64,000 bases of DNA from Thalassovita taeanensis (GTDB taxonomy: Bacteria > Pseudomonadota > Alphaproteobacteria > Rhodobacterales > Rhodobacteraceae), in the NCBI RefSeq assembly GCF_900110775.1, contig NZ_FOEP01000001.1, positions 372,001-436,000 of the forward strand, written 5' to 3'. Numbering within the stretch: position 1 is the first letter of the stretch; each line of letters starts with the position of its first letter. The notes beneath the pieces were generated by a model. That model saw only the letters and a program-made list of their open reading frames with translations, was not told where the DNA came from and ran no database searches. Positions 1 to 8,635 of this stretch are shown in pieces. The position numbers and the translations under genes were made by a program.

Positions 1-1
1 A

Positions 2-361
2 TATGATATCAGCCTGACCGGGTACTACCTGAACGACAGCGGGTATCAGAACTATGATATCACCACCGCGCTGTCCTATGCGTTCAACGACAGCGTGACC
101 GGATCGCTTGAGCTGGCCTATGATCCCGACAACGAAGACCTGGATCGTTCGATCGAGCTGGAAATCGCGCTGACAGATCGTGTGTGGCTGAGAGGCCTCG
201 TTGGTGAAAGCGATGCGGATGCGAACACCTATGCCGAGCTGAGTGTTGGCTATGCGCTGACGGACGCGGCAGCGCTGGAATTGCTGTATGAAGACGCGGA
301 TGACAGCGCAGGCACACTGTCGTTCATCGTATCATACGATTTCAATCTGTTCGGCGGCTGA
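2..361 (+). CDS. C-terminal part of an outer-membrane beta-barrel (porin-like) protein
   Basis: The reading frame is open from the first complete codon at base 2, so the gene starts upstream of the window. The visible 119 residues alternate polar and hydrophobic positions (for example SLELAYD, ELSVGYALTD, ALELLYED), which is the pattern of amphipathic outer-membrane beta strands. The protein ends SYDFNLFGG, close to a barrel C-terminus but without a terminal aromatic residue. A strong terminator follows within 25 bases. The exact family cannot be named from this fragment; a small porin-like or YfaZ-type barrel is plausible. Confidence 0.6.
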   Translation, partial: YDISLTGYYLNDSGYQNYDITTALSYAFNDSVTGSLELAYDPDNEDLDRSIELEIALTDRVWLRGLVGESDADANTYAELSVGYALTDAAALELLYEDADDSAGTLSFIVSYDFNLFGG

Positions 362-383
362 TCCCTCGGTTTCGTTGAATGGC

Positions 384-412
384 AAAGGCGGGTCTGATGG
401 CCCGCCTTTTTT
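384..412 (+). terminator. Rho-independent terminator of the barrel gene
   Basis: AAAGGCGGG at 384-392 pairs with CCCGCCTTT at 401-409 around an 8-base loop and runs into a T tract. It lies 23 bases after the stop codon of the upstream gene. Confidence 0.85.
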
Positions 413-460
413 AATGCGCCGAGGCGCGCCAAACGAGTACCAAAAGAACCTGTACCAAAA

Positions 461-488
461 GAAAAGGGCCACCCGAAGGCAGCCCTTT
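461..488 (-). terminator. Terminator of the rplM-rpsI transcript
   Basis: On the minus strand AAAGGGC (488-482) pairs with GCCCTTT (469-463), followed by a T-rich run with one C. It sits just downstream of the rpsI stop. Confidence 0.65.
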
Positions 489-509
489 CCGAAACCATGT
501 CCGAACGAA

Positions 510-995
510 TTAACGCTTGGAGAACTGGAAGCTCTTACGGGCTTTCGCCTTACCGAACTTCTTACGTTCCACAACCCGGCTGTCGCGGGTCAGGAAGCCG
601 GCGGCTTTCAGAGCGGCGCGCAGGCTGGGATCGTAAAGTTGCAGTGCTTTCGAGATGCCGTGCTTGACCGCACCGGCCTGACCGGAAAGGCCACCGCCTT
701 TGACAGTCGCCGTCACGTCAAACTCGTCTTCACGACCAGCGACCGAGAACGGCTGACGCAGGATCATCTGCAGCACGGGGCGGGCGAAATAAACGCCCAT
801 CTCTTTGCCGTTGACGACGACCTTGCCGGAGCCCGGCTTGATCCAAACGCGGGCAACCGCGTCTTTCCGCTTGCCGGTGGCATAGGAACGGCCCAGTTCA
901 TCACGAACGGGTTCACGAGGCGCTGCGACTTCGACCACCACGGCATCACCGGCCACGGCACCCAGCTCTTCGAGCGAATTGATTTGGTCTGTCAT
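510..995 (-). CDS. rpsI: 30S ribosomal protein S9
   Basis: 161 residues. The first 35 or so are an acidic, hydrophobic extension seen in alphaproteobacterial S9; the S9 core begins at about residue 39 with [14 protein letters not shown]. The C-terminus is the usual basic tail ending KSFQFSKR, whose last residues reach the ribosomal P site in known structures. The start codon lies 2 bases after the rplM stop, so the two genes are co-transcribed and probably translationally coupled. A terminator follows the stop codon. Length and sequence leave no realistic alternative. Confidence 0.98.
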   Translation of the reverse strand: MTDQINSLEELGAVAGDAVVVEVAAPREPVRDELGRSYATGKRKDAVARVWIKPGSGKVVVNGKEMGVYFARPVLQMILRQPFSVAGREDEFDVTATVKGGGLSGQAGAVKHGISKALQLYDPSLRAALKAAGFLTRDSRVVERKKFGKAKARKSFQFSKR

Positions 996-997
996 GA

Positions 998-1459
998 TTA
1001 CACCCGCGTATTCTTGGAGTTCATGGATTTCACATCCAGCACTTCAGGCGACTGTGCCTCGTGCGGATGCTCGGCACCGGCATAGACACGCAGGTTGGTC
1101 ATCACCTGACGGGACAGCTTATTGCCCGGAAGCATGCGCTTGATGGCAGCGGTCACGACGCGCTCGGGGAATGCGCCTTCCAGGATCTGCTCTGCGGTAC
1201 GGAACTTGATGCCGCCCGGGTGGCCTGTGTGCCAGTAGTATTTCTTGTCGGTGCGCTTCTTGCCAGTCATCTGCACCTTGTCGGCGTTGATGATGATGAC
1301 GTTGTCGCCCATATCCATGTGCGGCGTGAAGGACGGCTTGTGCTTGCCGCGCAAGCGCATGGCAACGATCGACGCGAGACGGCCCAGAACAACGCCTTCA
1401 GCGTCGATCAGGATCCATTTCTTTTCGATGTCTGCCGGAGTAGCAGAAAAGGTTTTCAT
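998..1459 (-). CDS. rplM: 50S ribosomal protein L13
   Basis: 153 residues from [15 protein letters not shown]. The L13 hallmarks [23 protein letters not shown] and a [10 protein letters not shown] stretch near the end are present in order. A longer frame runs to base 1510, but the family start is the ATG at 1459, which gives the normal length. L13 is an early assembly protein of the large subunit and represses its own operon in some bacteria. It heads the rplM-rpsI pair. The AT-rich segment upstream (1511-1637) is the likely promoter region. Confidence 0.98.
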   Translation of the reverse strand: MKTFSATPADIEKKWILIDAEGVVLGRLASIVAMRLRGKHKPSFTPHMDMGDNVIIINADKVQMTGKKRTDKKYYWHTGHPGGIKFRTAEQILEGAFPERVVTAAIKRMLPGNKLSRQVMTNLRVYAGAEHPHEAQSPEVLDVKSMNSKNTRV

Positions 1460-1637
1460 TGCGGGGTTACCCTTGTTCAGTTCAGGAGCGGGCGATAGGC
1501 CACGGTCCAAATGCGATTGCCGGGTTATATCCGCAGTGAATTCACAGTCAAGCGCAGTAAATCCAATTTATATAAGCAAAAACAATATCTTACGAAATAG
1601 GTATTATAATACCCCCAGTTTTTGACCGCGGATCGGG

Positions 1638-3014
1638 TTAAACGGTGATTTCTTCGCGTGGATTATCCAGAAGTTTACGCAACTGAATGATTCCGGCCTC
1701 GAACCGGGCGGGATCGACCAAGCCGTTGACCGCGACCCGGACCGCATGTGGCGCGCGGGCATCACGCAGGACGAACTCTTCCGAGCTTTTGACGATCACG
1801 CCCTGCGCCTCGGCAGTGCGGGTGAAGCTTGAGGCACGCCAGCCCTGCGGCAGAGAGACCCACAAAAACGGCACGTCCTGATGCCAAGTCACATTGTGCC
1901 CTCCCAGATGGTTGACGGCGACGCGCACCATTTCGTTGATCCGGGCGCGAATTTTGGCCGCGACAGACAAAATTCGAGGGTCGTTCATGACGGCCAATGT
2001 CAGCTCTGCCAGCGGGCGCGACAGGCCAAAATAGCTGAAGGCGGCGGTGCGGGCCAGATCGGGCACCCGGTCCAAGGGCGCCACAACATAGCCAACCCTG
2101 AGGGCGGGCGTCAGCGATTTGGATAGAGACGAGACATACCACCCGAGGTTTGGCAACAGCGAGTGATAGCTTTCATCGCGATGCGGCCCAATCGTATAGC
2201 AATCATCATCCACAACATGCAGGCCAAGCCGCTGCGCCAGCGCGGCGATCTCGCGTCGCCGGGCGGGTGAGGTGGTGCGCAGCGTCGGATTATTCACCTC
2301 GGACGAGGTGCAGAACAGCTGTGCGCCGTGGTCACGCACGGCCGCCTCAAGCTCGGCCACGATCGGACCCTCGGTGTCACAGCCGATACCGATAACGCGC
2401 GCCCGGCAAAGCTCAGCCGCACGACGGAAGCCAGGATAAGTTAGGGATTCGACAGCAACCACCGGATCGGGCCCACGCAACACGGTCTGCATCACCAGCA
2501 TCAGCGCGCTCTGGGCACCGTGACTGAGCACGATATCCTCGGCCGTGAAGTTGCCGATTGGCAGGTCGGCCATCCAATGGCGCAGAGCGCGACGCAGCGG
2601 CAGGTCATCCATCCGGGAGGGATACATCAGCAGGTCCTGTGCCGTCATGCTGTCAGCACAAGTCTGCATCGCCTCGCGCAACAGTTGGCTTTGCCCCATG
2701 TCCGGCACCTGCGGGCTGCGCAGAGTAAGTGTGGTTGGCCAATCGTGCGCTGAATCGGCTTGGGTTGCGGCCTCGGCCACAAAGGTGCCGCGCCCGACCC
2801 CGGCCTGCAAAACCCCCTCTTCAGTCAACACGGTATATGCCCGCGCCACGGTCCCCGGCGTCACGGACAAGCGATAGGCCAGATCGCGTACAGGGGGCAA
2901 CCTGTCGCCGCTGAGCAAAGTTCCTGCAGCGACACCTTCGCGGATATTGTCGGCAAGCGCTTTGTACTTCGAACGCCCCACAGTGTTCAGCGTTGGCTGC
3001 CACTTTGTATCCAT
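1638..3014 (-). CDS. MocR/PdxR-type GntR regulator with aminotransferase-like domain
   Basis: 458 residues. An N-terminal winged helix of the GntR type (about 12-80, with SGDRLPPVRDLAYRLSVTPG) is joined to a fold-type I PLP-binding domain. The likely Schiff-base lysine is K299 in SSLSKSLTPALR, and the cofactor-binding aspartate lies in VVDDDCY near 270. MocR proteins usually sense an amino compound or PLP and control a neighbouring divergent gene. Here that neighbour is the DUF1127 gene at 3111, across a 96-bp gap full of inverted repeats. The ligand cannot be told from sequence. Regulation of genes elsewhere, such as transport or amino-acid catabolism, is equally possible. Confidence 0.9.
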   Translation of the reverse strand: MDTKWQPTLNTVGRSKYKALADNIREGVAAGTLLSGDRLPPVRDLAYRLSVTPGTVARAYTVLTEEGVLQAGVGRGTFVAEAATQADSAHDWPTTLTLRSPQVPDMGQSQLLREAMQTCADSMTAQDLLMYPSRMDDLPLRRALRHWMADLPIGNFTAEDIVLSHGAQSALMLVMQTVLRGPDPVVAVESLTYPGFRRAAELCRARVIGIGCDTEGPIVAELEAAVRDHGAQLFCTSSEVNNPTLRTTSPARRREIAALAQRLGLHVVDDDCYTIGPHRDESYHSLLPNLGWYVSSLSKSLTPALRVGYVVAPLDRVPDLARTAAFSYFGLSRPLAELTLAVMNDPRILSVAAKIRARINEMVRVAVNHLGGHNVTWHQDVPFLWVSLPQGWRASSFTRTAEAQGVIVKSSEEFVLRDARAPHAVRVAVNGLVDPARFEAGIIQLRKLLDNPREEITV

Positions 3015-3110
3015 GACAATCTTTTCCTAGACGTTCAATTGCACCAATTGTATCATTCTATATGTAGCTATATCGCTACATTGTGTCAATACAATCAAAG
3101 GATTTGTCCC
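3015..3110. promoter_or_regulatory. Divergent promoter/operator between MocR regulator and DUF1127 gene
   Basis: The gap contains two nested inverted repeats: ATTGTAT (3047-3053) with ATACAAT (3089-3095), and TGTAGC (3063-3068) with GCTACA (3075-3080). CAATTG also occurs twice, at 3036 and 3045. MocR regulators typically bind repeated sites in such divergent gaps and often autoregulate. The assignment is inferred from position and symmetry. Confidence 0.55.
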
Positions 3111-3344
3111 ATGTCACAGCAGCCTGCCCTGCACGCCGCTCAGATCATCACTTACGACCTTGGCCAGCCCGCGCCGGTTGTGGCCCGCTGGGCGCTGATG
3201 TTCGCTGTGACCGTTACAAAATGGGACTGCCGACATCGTACCCGCAAGGCGCTGGCCAAGCTGACGCCTGAGCAGTTGCACGATATCGGCATCGCACGCG
3301 ACGCGGCTTATACGGAGGCCGCCCGCCCATTCTGGCGTGATTGA
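3111..3344 (+). CDS. Small DUF1127 protein
   Basis: 77 residues. The C-terminal half carries the DUF1127 signature: a basic helix (RHRTRKALAKLTPEQLHDIG) followed by IARDAAYTEA and a WRD end. DUF1127 proteins are short, arginine-rich proteins common in Rhodobacterales and Rhizobiales; some have been linked to RNA turnover, phosphate/carbon metabolism or envelope traits. The start was chosen at the ATG at 3111, behind AAAGGAT; the longer upstream frame runs through the operator region. It is transcribed away from the MocR gene and ends at its own strong terminator, so it is probably the regulator's target. Confidence 0.85.
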   Translation: MSQQPALHAAQIITYDLGQPAPVVARWALMFAVTVTKWDCRHRTRKALAKLTPEQLHDIGIARDAAYTEAARPFWRD

Positions 3345-3370
3345 CACCCCGTCCGCGCCTGAATGTACTG

Positions 3371-3399
3371 GAAGCCGGGGTTATCCCCGGCTTCTTTTT
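3371..3399 (+). terminator. Strong terminator of the DUF1127 gene
   Basis: A perfect 10-bp stem, GAAGCCGGGG (3371-3380) with CCCCGGCTTC (3385-3394), has a 4-base loop and is followed by five Ts. Confidence 0.92.
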
Positions 3400-3420
3400 A
3401 TGGGTACAAAGTGCAAAATC

Positions 3421-3837
3421 TCAGGCCGGAATGGAATAGGTCATGGTCGAGCGCGCCACGGGCTGGTCCATCCCTTCCGAAAAAATCAGCACATCGCCGA
3501 CGGCCAGCGCGCGACCCAGTTTGAGCAGGCGACATTCGGCAATCAGATCAACCCCGGCGGCCGGTTTTCGCATGAAGTCCAACGAGCAATTCGTGGTCAC
3601 CGCCAGCGCCTTGGGGCCGATCATAGCCAGAATGACCAGATAGACGCTGACATCGGCAAGCGCGAACATTGACGGCCCCGAGACTGTTCCGCCGGGGCGC
3701 AAATGGCGCTCGGCCACCGGCATCCTGACGGTAATCCGTTTGTCGGCCAAGCCTTCGATGATGAAGTCCTCTTTCACCTGCGGAAACTCCGCGCCGATGA
3801 ATTCCATCAATTCCTCCGACGACATTTTCAAAGCCAT
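3421..3837 (-). CDS. PaaI-type hotdog-fold thioesterase
   Basis: 138 residues beginning MALKMSSEELMEFI. The hotdog thioesterase core is visible: RPGGTVSGPSMFALADVSVY holds the catalytic/structural helix with its Gly-rich turn and Asp, followed by TNCSLDFMRKPAAG, a typical substrate-tunnel strand. Family members hydrolyse acyl-CoA thioesters, often aromatic or medium-chain. The ATG at 3837 has a good ribosome-binding site (GGGAGGAAAG); the longer frame upstream overlaps the divergent crotonase gene. The two genes share a 58-bp divergent promoter, which suggests a joint role in acyl-CoA turnover. Confidence 0.85.
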   Translation of the reverse strand: MALKMSSEELMEFIGAEFPQVKEDFIIEGLADKRITVRMPVAERHLRPGGTVSGPSMFALADVSVYLVILAMIGPKALAVTTNCSLDFMRKPAAGVDLIAECRLLKLGRALAVGDVLIFSEGMDQPVARSTMTYSIPA

Positions 3838-3895
3838 CACTTTCCTCCCTCTTCTGTTGCTCCTAGAGTTGCAGTGAATGTGGGAGGAGAACAAG

Positions 3896-4681
3896 ATGGC
3901 ATTACTCGAACGCAACGATACAGGTGCGGTGGCGCATCTGACGCTGAACGCCCCTGAAAAGCTGAACGCCCTGAGTGATGGGATGCTGCGGGCACTGCAA
4001 GACGAATTCGACCAGTTGGCACAGCAACCCCATATTCGTGCTGTCATTCTGTCAGGTGCGGGCAAAGTATTCTGTGCGGGGCACGATCTGAAAGAGATGA
4101 CCGCCGGTCGTCAGGCCGAGGATGGCGGAAAGACCTATTTCAAGGACTTGTTTGACCGCTGCGCCCGCATGATGCTGTCAATTCAGCGCCTTCCGCAGCC
4201 GGTCATTGCACAAGTTCATGGAATCGCCACTGCGGCGGGCTGTCAACTGGTTGCCTCCTGCGATATGGCGATTGCGGCAGAGGGCACGAAATTTGGCGTC
4301 AACGGGGTGAATATCGGCCTGTTCTGTTCGACCCCAATGGTGGCCTTGTCGCGTAACATCCCGCGCAAACAAGCGTTTGAGATGCTAAGCACAGGACAGT
4401 TCATCCCGGCGGACAAAGCCGAATCACTGGGGCTGATCAACCGCGTGGTACCGCATGACACGCTGGGGGCGGCCACTGCCGACATGGCTGAACTGGTGGC
4501 GGGCAAGCTGGGGGCAGCGGTCAGGATCGGCAAGGAAGCCTTCTACAATCAACTCCAGATGCCCATGGCCGAGGCATACGACTATGCTGGTGATGTCATG
4601 GTCGAAAACATGCTTTACAGGGATACGGCCGAGGGAATCGCGGCCTTTCTGGACAAACGCCCACCCGACTGGACCCAGTGA
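3896..4681 (+). CDS. ECHDC3-like crotonase superfamily protein (annotated as enoyl-CoA hydratase)
   Basis: 261 residues with a crotonase fold. CoA/oxyanion segments appear as FCAGHDLKEM (about 56-65) and GIATAAGCQLVASCDMAIA (about 101-119). The first catalytic Glu of enoyl-CoA hydratase, normally in GCEL, is Gln here (GCQL), and the second Glu region reads VNGVNIGLFCSTP. Both differences match the ECHDC3 subgroup rather than true hydratases, so hydration activity is doubtful. The start at 3896 follows GGAGGAG. It is divergent from the thioesterase gene, which supports a fatty or aromatic acyl-CoA context. Confidence 0.85.
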   Translation: MALLERNDTGAVAHLTLNAPEKLNALSDGMLRALQDEFDQLAQQPHIRAVILSGAGKVFCAGHDLKEMTAGRQAEDGGKTYFKDLFDRCARMMLSIQRLPQPVIAQVHGIATAAGCQLVASCDMAIAAEGTKFGVNGVNIGLFCSTPMVALSRNIPRKQAFEMLSTGQFIPADKAESLGLINRVVPHDTLGAATADMAELVAGKLGAAVRIGKEAFYNQLQMPMAEAYDYAGDVMVENMLYRDTAEGIAAFLDKRPPDWTQ

Positions 4682-5111
4682 CACGAAGTCGGCCAGTTTC
4701 ACGCTATCCTCTCGGGGTCAGAAACGGCCCTAGCGGTGGAATTTCCTAAAATTTTCAACAGACTAAGGCAGTGTTTCCAAAACGATCAAAACTATTTCCA
4801 ATTTGCCGCTTTTCCGCCGCATTTGCCTTTGCTAAAAGCGTGATAGAGGCGCGAACTTAGCCTCTTGATGATGCGAGTGTGGGTCACCGTCGGCATATTG
4901 TCTCTCCAAGCCAGCCTCTCTCTGGCCGCTGATTTATCGGATAAGGTGACCCACTCGACCTTCCCCTACGCAAATATGCGAGACATGGTGTTAACCAATC
5001 GCAATTTTGCGCCCCCTGCCCGCCGTATCCTCACGTTTTTGTGTCGCTGCGCCGACTGCTGAAGCGCTGAAGGGCTTTCCAAAGCCGCAACCTTACCCTA
5101 CATCGCCGAAC
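4682..5111. other. 430-bp region without a supported gene
   Basis: The first half is AT-richer than its surroundings and may hold the trmFO promoter. A 65-residue frame from 4865 begins with a signal-peptide-like stretch (MMMRVWVTVGILSLQASLSLAA) but then runs into low-information sequence and overlaps nothing recognisable, so it is not called. No convincing terminator was seen. Confidence 0.5.
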
Positions 5112-6455
5112 ATGGATAAGACACTTCACATCATTGGCGGCGGTATGGCCGGATCCGAGGCCGCCTGGCAGGCGGCCAATATGGGCGTTCAGGTTATCAT
5201 TCACGAGATGCGGCCGAAGGTTGAAACCTTTGCCCATCGTACTGGCAATCTGGCCGAAATGGTCTGCTCCAACTCGTTCCGTTCGGATGACGATGAACAG
5301 AACGCAGTGGGCCTGTTGCATTGGGAAATGCGCGCTGCAAATGGATTAATAATGCAGATGGCCGGGCGCCATCGCCTGCCTGCCGGCGGTGCTTTAGCTG
5401 TTGACCGGGATCAGTTTTCCGAAAGCGTTACCAACGCTCTGCACGACCACCCTAATGTAACGGTTGAATATGGCGAAATCACCGAACTTCCCGAACACGG
5501 CCATTGGATCATCGCGACCGGCCCATTGACCTCGCAGGGGTTGGGGGCAGCGATTTCTGCTGAGACCGGCGCCGATGCGCTGGCGTTTTTTGATGCGATT
5601 GCGCCGATTGTCTATGCTGAAAGCGTAGATATGAATGTGGCATGGCTGCAATCACGCTATGACAAAGGTGAGACCGAGGAAGAACAGAAAGCTTATCTCA
5701 ACTGCCCGATGACGAAACCGCAATATGAGGCGTTTATCGACGCGCTTCTTGCGGCTGATAAAACCGAATTCCACGAGGGAGAAACCGCTGGTTATTTTGA
5801 TGGCTGCCTGCCGATAGAAGTCATGGCAGAGCGGGGTCGCGAAACCCTGCGGCATGGCCCGATGAAACCAGTGGGCCTGACGAATACCCATGCCCCCGAG
5901 AACAAAGCCTATGCGGTGGTGCAGCTGCGCCGCGACAACGCTTTAGGAACACTTTATAACATCGTGGGATTTCAGACAAAAATGAAATACGGAGCACAAA
6001 CAGATGTGTTTCGTATGATCCCCGGTCTGCAGAATGCCAGCTTCGCTCGCCTAGGTGGAATTCATCGCAATACGTTCCTGCATTCCCCCACTCTTCTGGA
6101 CGATCAGATGCGCCTGAAATCGCGCCCGCATATCCGGTTTGCCGGTCAGATCACCGGCGTTGAGGGCTATGTCGAATCCTCTGCTATGGGGCTGTTGGCA
6201 GGTCGGTTTGCGGCGGCCGAGATCCTTGGCAAGACCTTGCCAACTGCGCCACAGGACAGCGCAATGGGCGCGTTGATCCACCACATCACCGGTGGGGCCG
6301 AGGCAAAAACCTTTCAGCCGATGAATGTAAACTTCGGTTTATTCCGTCCGGTTGACGGTTTGAAGGGTGGTCGCCGCGGACGCAAGGATCGCTACAAAGC
6401 TTATACTGATCGGGCAAAAGAGGCGTTTTCAGAATGGCTTGCGGATCAAAGCTAA
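5112..6455 (+). CDS. trmFO: Methylenetetrahydrofolate-tRNA-(uracil-5)-methyltransferase TrmFO
   Basis: 447 residues, the normal length. The FAD-binding Rossmann motif is near the N-terminus ([15 protein letters not shown], residues 7-21). The catalytic cysteine regions are present: [10 protein letters not shown] with C52, and [14 protein letters not shown] near 225. The C-terminal half has the GidA-like GGIHRNTF and [12 protein letters not shown] blocks. The enzyme forms m5U54 in the tRNA T loop using methylene-THF and FADH2. The start at 5112 is chosen because the Rossmann fold begins at once; the frame extends upstream without homology. gluQRS follows after one base, so two tRNA-modification genes form an operon. 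Confidence 0.97.
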   Translation: MDKTLHIIGGGMAGSEAAWQAANMGVQVIIHEMRPKVETFAHRTGNLAEMVCSNSFRSDDDEQNAVGLLHWEMRAANGLIMQMAGRHRLPAGGALAVDRDQFSESVTNALHDHPNVTVEYGEITELPEHGHWIIATGPLTSQGLGAAISAETGADALAFFDAIAPIVYAESVDMNVAWLQSRYDKGETEEEQKAYLNCPMTKPQYEAFIDALLAADKTEFHEGETAGYFDGCLPIEVMAERGRETLRHGPMKPVGLTNTHAPENKAYAVVQLRRDNALGTLYNIVGFQTKMKYGAQTDVFRMIPGLQNASFARLGGIHRNTFLHSPTLLDDQMRLKSRPHIRFAGQITGVEGYVESSAMGLLAGRFAAAEILGKTLPTAPQDSAMGALIHHITGGAEAKTFQPMNVNFGLFRPVDGLKGGRRGRKDRYKAYTDRAKEAFSEWLADQS

Positions 6456-6456
6456 G

Positions 6457-7329
6457 ATGACGATCTGCGTGACCCGATTTGCGCCCAGCCCCACCGGGCC
6501 GCTGCATCTGGGGCACGCCTATGCCGCCATTCTTGCGCATGACATGGCGCACGCACAGGGAGGCACCTTCCTTTTGCGGATCGAGGATATCGACCAATCC
6601 CGAGCCCGTCCAGAATGGGAAACGCAAATTGAAGCGGATCTTCATTGGCTGGGGCTGAACTGGTCTGACCCCATCATGCGCCAGTCTGACCGCCTGCCCA
6701 TATACCGCCGCGCGTTGCAGCGGCTCTGGACGCAAGGCTTGCTTTACCCCTGCATATGCAATCGCCGCGATATTCTTGAGGCCGCATCCGCGCCGCAAGA
6801 AGGGGCGCCGCCCGCGGTCGGGCCTGACGGTGTCGTCTATCCTGGGACATGCCGTCACCTGCCCGAGGCCGGACTTCCGCTGCCCCAGGCCGCACTGCGG
6901 CTGAACATGCGTCGGGCTCTTGATTTGCTGGGGGCGCCGCAGCTGACGTTTGTAGAAACCGGTTCGGGGCCGCTGGGAGAAACCGGTACAATCACGGTTT
7001 CACCTGACGATCTGTGCAACGGCGTTGGTGACATCGTTCTTGCACGGCGCGACATGGGCACATCCTATCACCTGTCTGTGGTGCTGGACGATGCCGCGCA
7101 AGGCGTTACCCATGTCACCCGAGGTCGCGACCTATTCGAGGCCACACAGATCCATATTCTTCTGCAACGGCTTCTGGCTCTGCCCACACCTCTCTATCAT
7201 CATCACCGGTTGATCCGGGATGAGCATGGCAAGCGCCTTGCCAAACGCGATGACGCCAGCGCAATCGCCAAATATCGCAGCGAGGGCGCAACTTCACAGG
7301 ACATCCGCCAAATGATTGGACTGTCCTAG
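6457..7329 (+). CDS. gluQRS: Glutamyl-Q tRNA(Asp) synthetase
   Basis: 290 residues: the catalytic core of a glutamyl-tRNA synthetase without the anticodon-binding domain, which is the defining trait of GluQRS. The HIGH-type motif is HLGH (17-20) after TRFAPSPTGP; the KMSKS-type motif is KRLAKR (259-264). The zinc-binding set is visible as YPCICNRRD and YPGTCR. The enzyme attaches glutamate to queuosine at the wobble position of tRNA(Asp). It starts one base after trmFO ends, and a terminator lies 17 bases after its stop. Confidence 0.95.
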   Translation: MTICVTRFAPSPTGPLHLGHAYAAILAHDMAHAQGGTFLLRIEDIDQSRARPEWETQIEADLHWLGLNWSDPIMRQSDRLPIYRRALQRLWTQGLLYPCICNRRDILEAASAPQEGAPPAVGPDGVVYPGTCRHLPEAGLPLPQAALRLNMRRALDLLGAPQLTFVETGSGPLGETGTITVSPDDLCNGVGDIVLARRDMGTSYHLSVVLDDAAQGVTHVTRGRDLFEATQIHILLQRLLALPTPLYHHHRLIRDEHGKRLAKRDDASAIAKYRSEGATSQDIRQMIGLS

Positions 7330-7345
7330 AGCGTGTGTTCAGACC

Positions 7346-7366
7346 AAGGTCGATACGACCTTTTTT
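7346..7366 (+). terminator. Terminator of trmFO-gluQRS
   Basis: AAGGTCG (7346-7352) pairs with CGACCTT (7356-7362) around a 3-base loop and continues into a run of six Ts. Confidence 0.8.
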
Positions 7367-7489
7367 GGGCCGTGGCTGTCAGCGCGGCAATCGACACATC
7401 GAGCGCCCTTGTGACTCAGCGGCAAGCACCACTTTTTCCACCTCGGATGATCACTGATGCGGTTTGGCGGTATGCCATTTTGAAGTCAG

Positions 7490-7810
7490 TCAAAGAGTAG
7501 TCGCCAGAGCGACGGCTAGACACGTGATTTGAAACCATTCGATGTTGAACTGCCAAACAACGCCGTATTGAAAAGTAAGTGTGCTGGCTTGGTGCCCCAC
7601 TAGGACTCGAGTAGCAATTGAAAGCTGATTAATCCGTTTGTGGCGTAGCGCAATGATGTTGATGCCCTCGTGTGCGATGTAGCGCTTGAGGCCACGGATT
7701 GCTTCGCGCGTGGCGTGGCCCGCACCCAAGTATGGAAAATCACCCAAACGAGTACCGGAGGCGACACGAAACGGGACAGCCAAATTCCTTGATTTGAAGT
7801 TGCTTGGCAA
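7490..7810 (-). pseudogene. Possible remnant of an IS110-type transposase
   Basis: The minus frame contains REAIRGLKRYIAHE, which resembles the conserved EAIRCLKRYIARE-type segment of IS110/IS116 transposases, preceded by TRLGDFPYLGAGHA. No complete DEDD or C-terminal transposase domain is present, and the flanking residues look random. The 500-bp gap around it (7367-7843) contains no other candidate gene. This is a weak, motif-based call; the match could be chance. Confidence 0.3.
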
Positions 7811-7843
7811 AGCCTCTGCAAATCTACGAGTGCCTCAACTTAA

Positions 7844-8635
7844 CTAGCGCCGAAACCTCATGGTCAGAGTAAATGAGTAGCTTTTTTCGGTCAGCTGTCT
7901 GGGTGCTGGCGGAAAGCGGCCCGAGCGCGTTGTCGCGTTCAGAGCTGCCATTTCAAAGGCATTGATGCCCGAAGATTCAATAACCTTGGTGGCCAGAAGC
8001 TGTCCGTTGCGCGATACCGTGATGCGCAACCGGACAGAGTGGCTACCACGTTGGCCTTTGGGATATGTCTTGCGGCTTTCGACGCGGCTACGAATCTTGG
8101 CACCCCAAGCGGACAGAAGGCTGGCGCGCTGACCTTGGGACAAATTTGCCTGAGCGCTTTTGCGCCCGGTTCCGGCCTGTGCTCCGCCGCCAGCCCCAAC
8201 CGCCACCTGCTGCTTGCGCGGCAGCGCTTTTTTGGAGGCCCCAATCTTGGGGCGCGGTTTCGGCTTGGGGAGAGCATAGGCGGGCGGCGCCGTATCCAGT
8301 TGGGGCATTCCCGACGAGGTTTGCTGCGCCACCTCCATCATGGCGACAGGGGCGGCAAAAGGGCGGACAGGTTGAATTGCGCGACTCACCGGCGCATCCG
8401 AGCCATCGGGCTGATCGGGTTGATCGGGAGTTGCCGTTTCAAGCTGCGCCGCAGGCGAGGCCGTCCAGTCGGCAACAACAGCATCGAGATCACCACTGAC
8501 GGCGACAAGGGACACCAGCGTTTCCCCGCCCGATCCGTTGGCGTTGCTTCCTGTCTTGGGCAGGTAAAGCAATACTGCGGCGTGCAGGGCAATCGTAACC
8601 GAAAGGAACACGACGAATTCCAGTGACCTCCTCAT
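7844..8635 (-). CDS. tonB: Energy transducer TonB
   Basis: 263 residues. A single N-terminal membrane anchor (about 8-26, FVVFLSVTIALHAAVLLYL) is followed by a long Pro/Ala/Lys-rich periplasmic linker. The C-terminal TonB domain has TYPKGQRGSHSVRLRITVSRNGQL and VIESSGINAFEMAALNAT. TonB links the proton-driven ExbB/ExbD motor to outer-membrane receptors. Its ATG overlaps the upstream exbD stop (ATGA), making it the last gene of the receptor-exbB-exbD-exbD-tonB operon. Its dedicated partner is therefore probably the copper-type receptor at 10393-12456. Confidence 0.93.
   Translation of the reverse strand: MRRSLEFVVFLSVTIALHAAVLLYLPKTGSNANGSGGETLVSLVAVSGDLDAVVADWTASPAAQLETATPDQPDQPDGSDAPVSRAIQPVRPFAAPVAMMEVAQQTSSGMPQLDTAPPAYALPKPKPRPKIGASKKALPRKQQVAVGAGGGAQAGTGRKSAQANLSQGQRASLLSAWGAKIRSRVESRKTYPKGQRGSHSVRLRITVSRNGQLLATKVIESSGINAFEMAALNATTRSGRFPPAPRQLTEKSYSFTLTMRFRR

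Noticed and set aside
288-1085. 265-codon frame opposite rpsI
   Set aside because: It is the antisense of a certain ribosomal protein gene, with no ribosome site or known domain; high GC produces such frames.
4865-5062. 65-residue frame with signal-peptide-like start
   Set aside because: The rest of the frame is unlike any family and ends in sequence just before trmFO; no good ribosome site. Kept only as a note.
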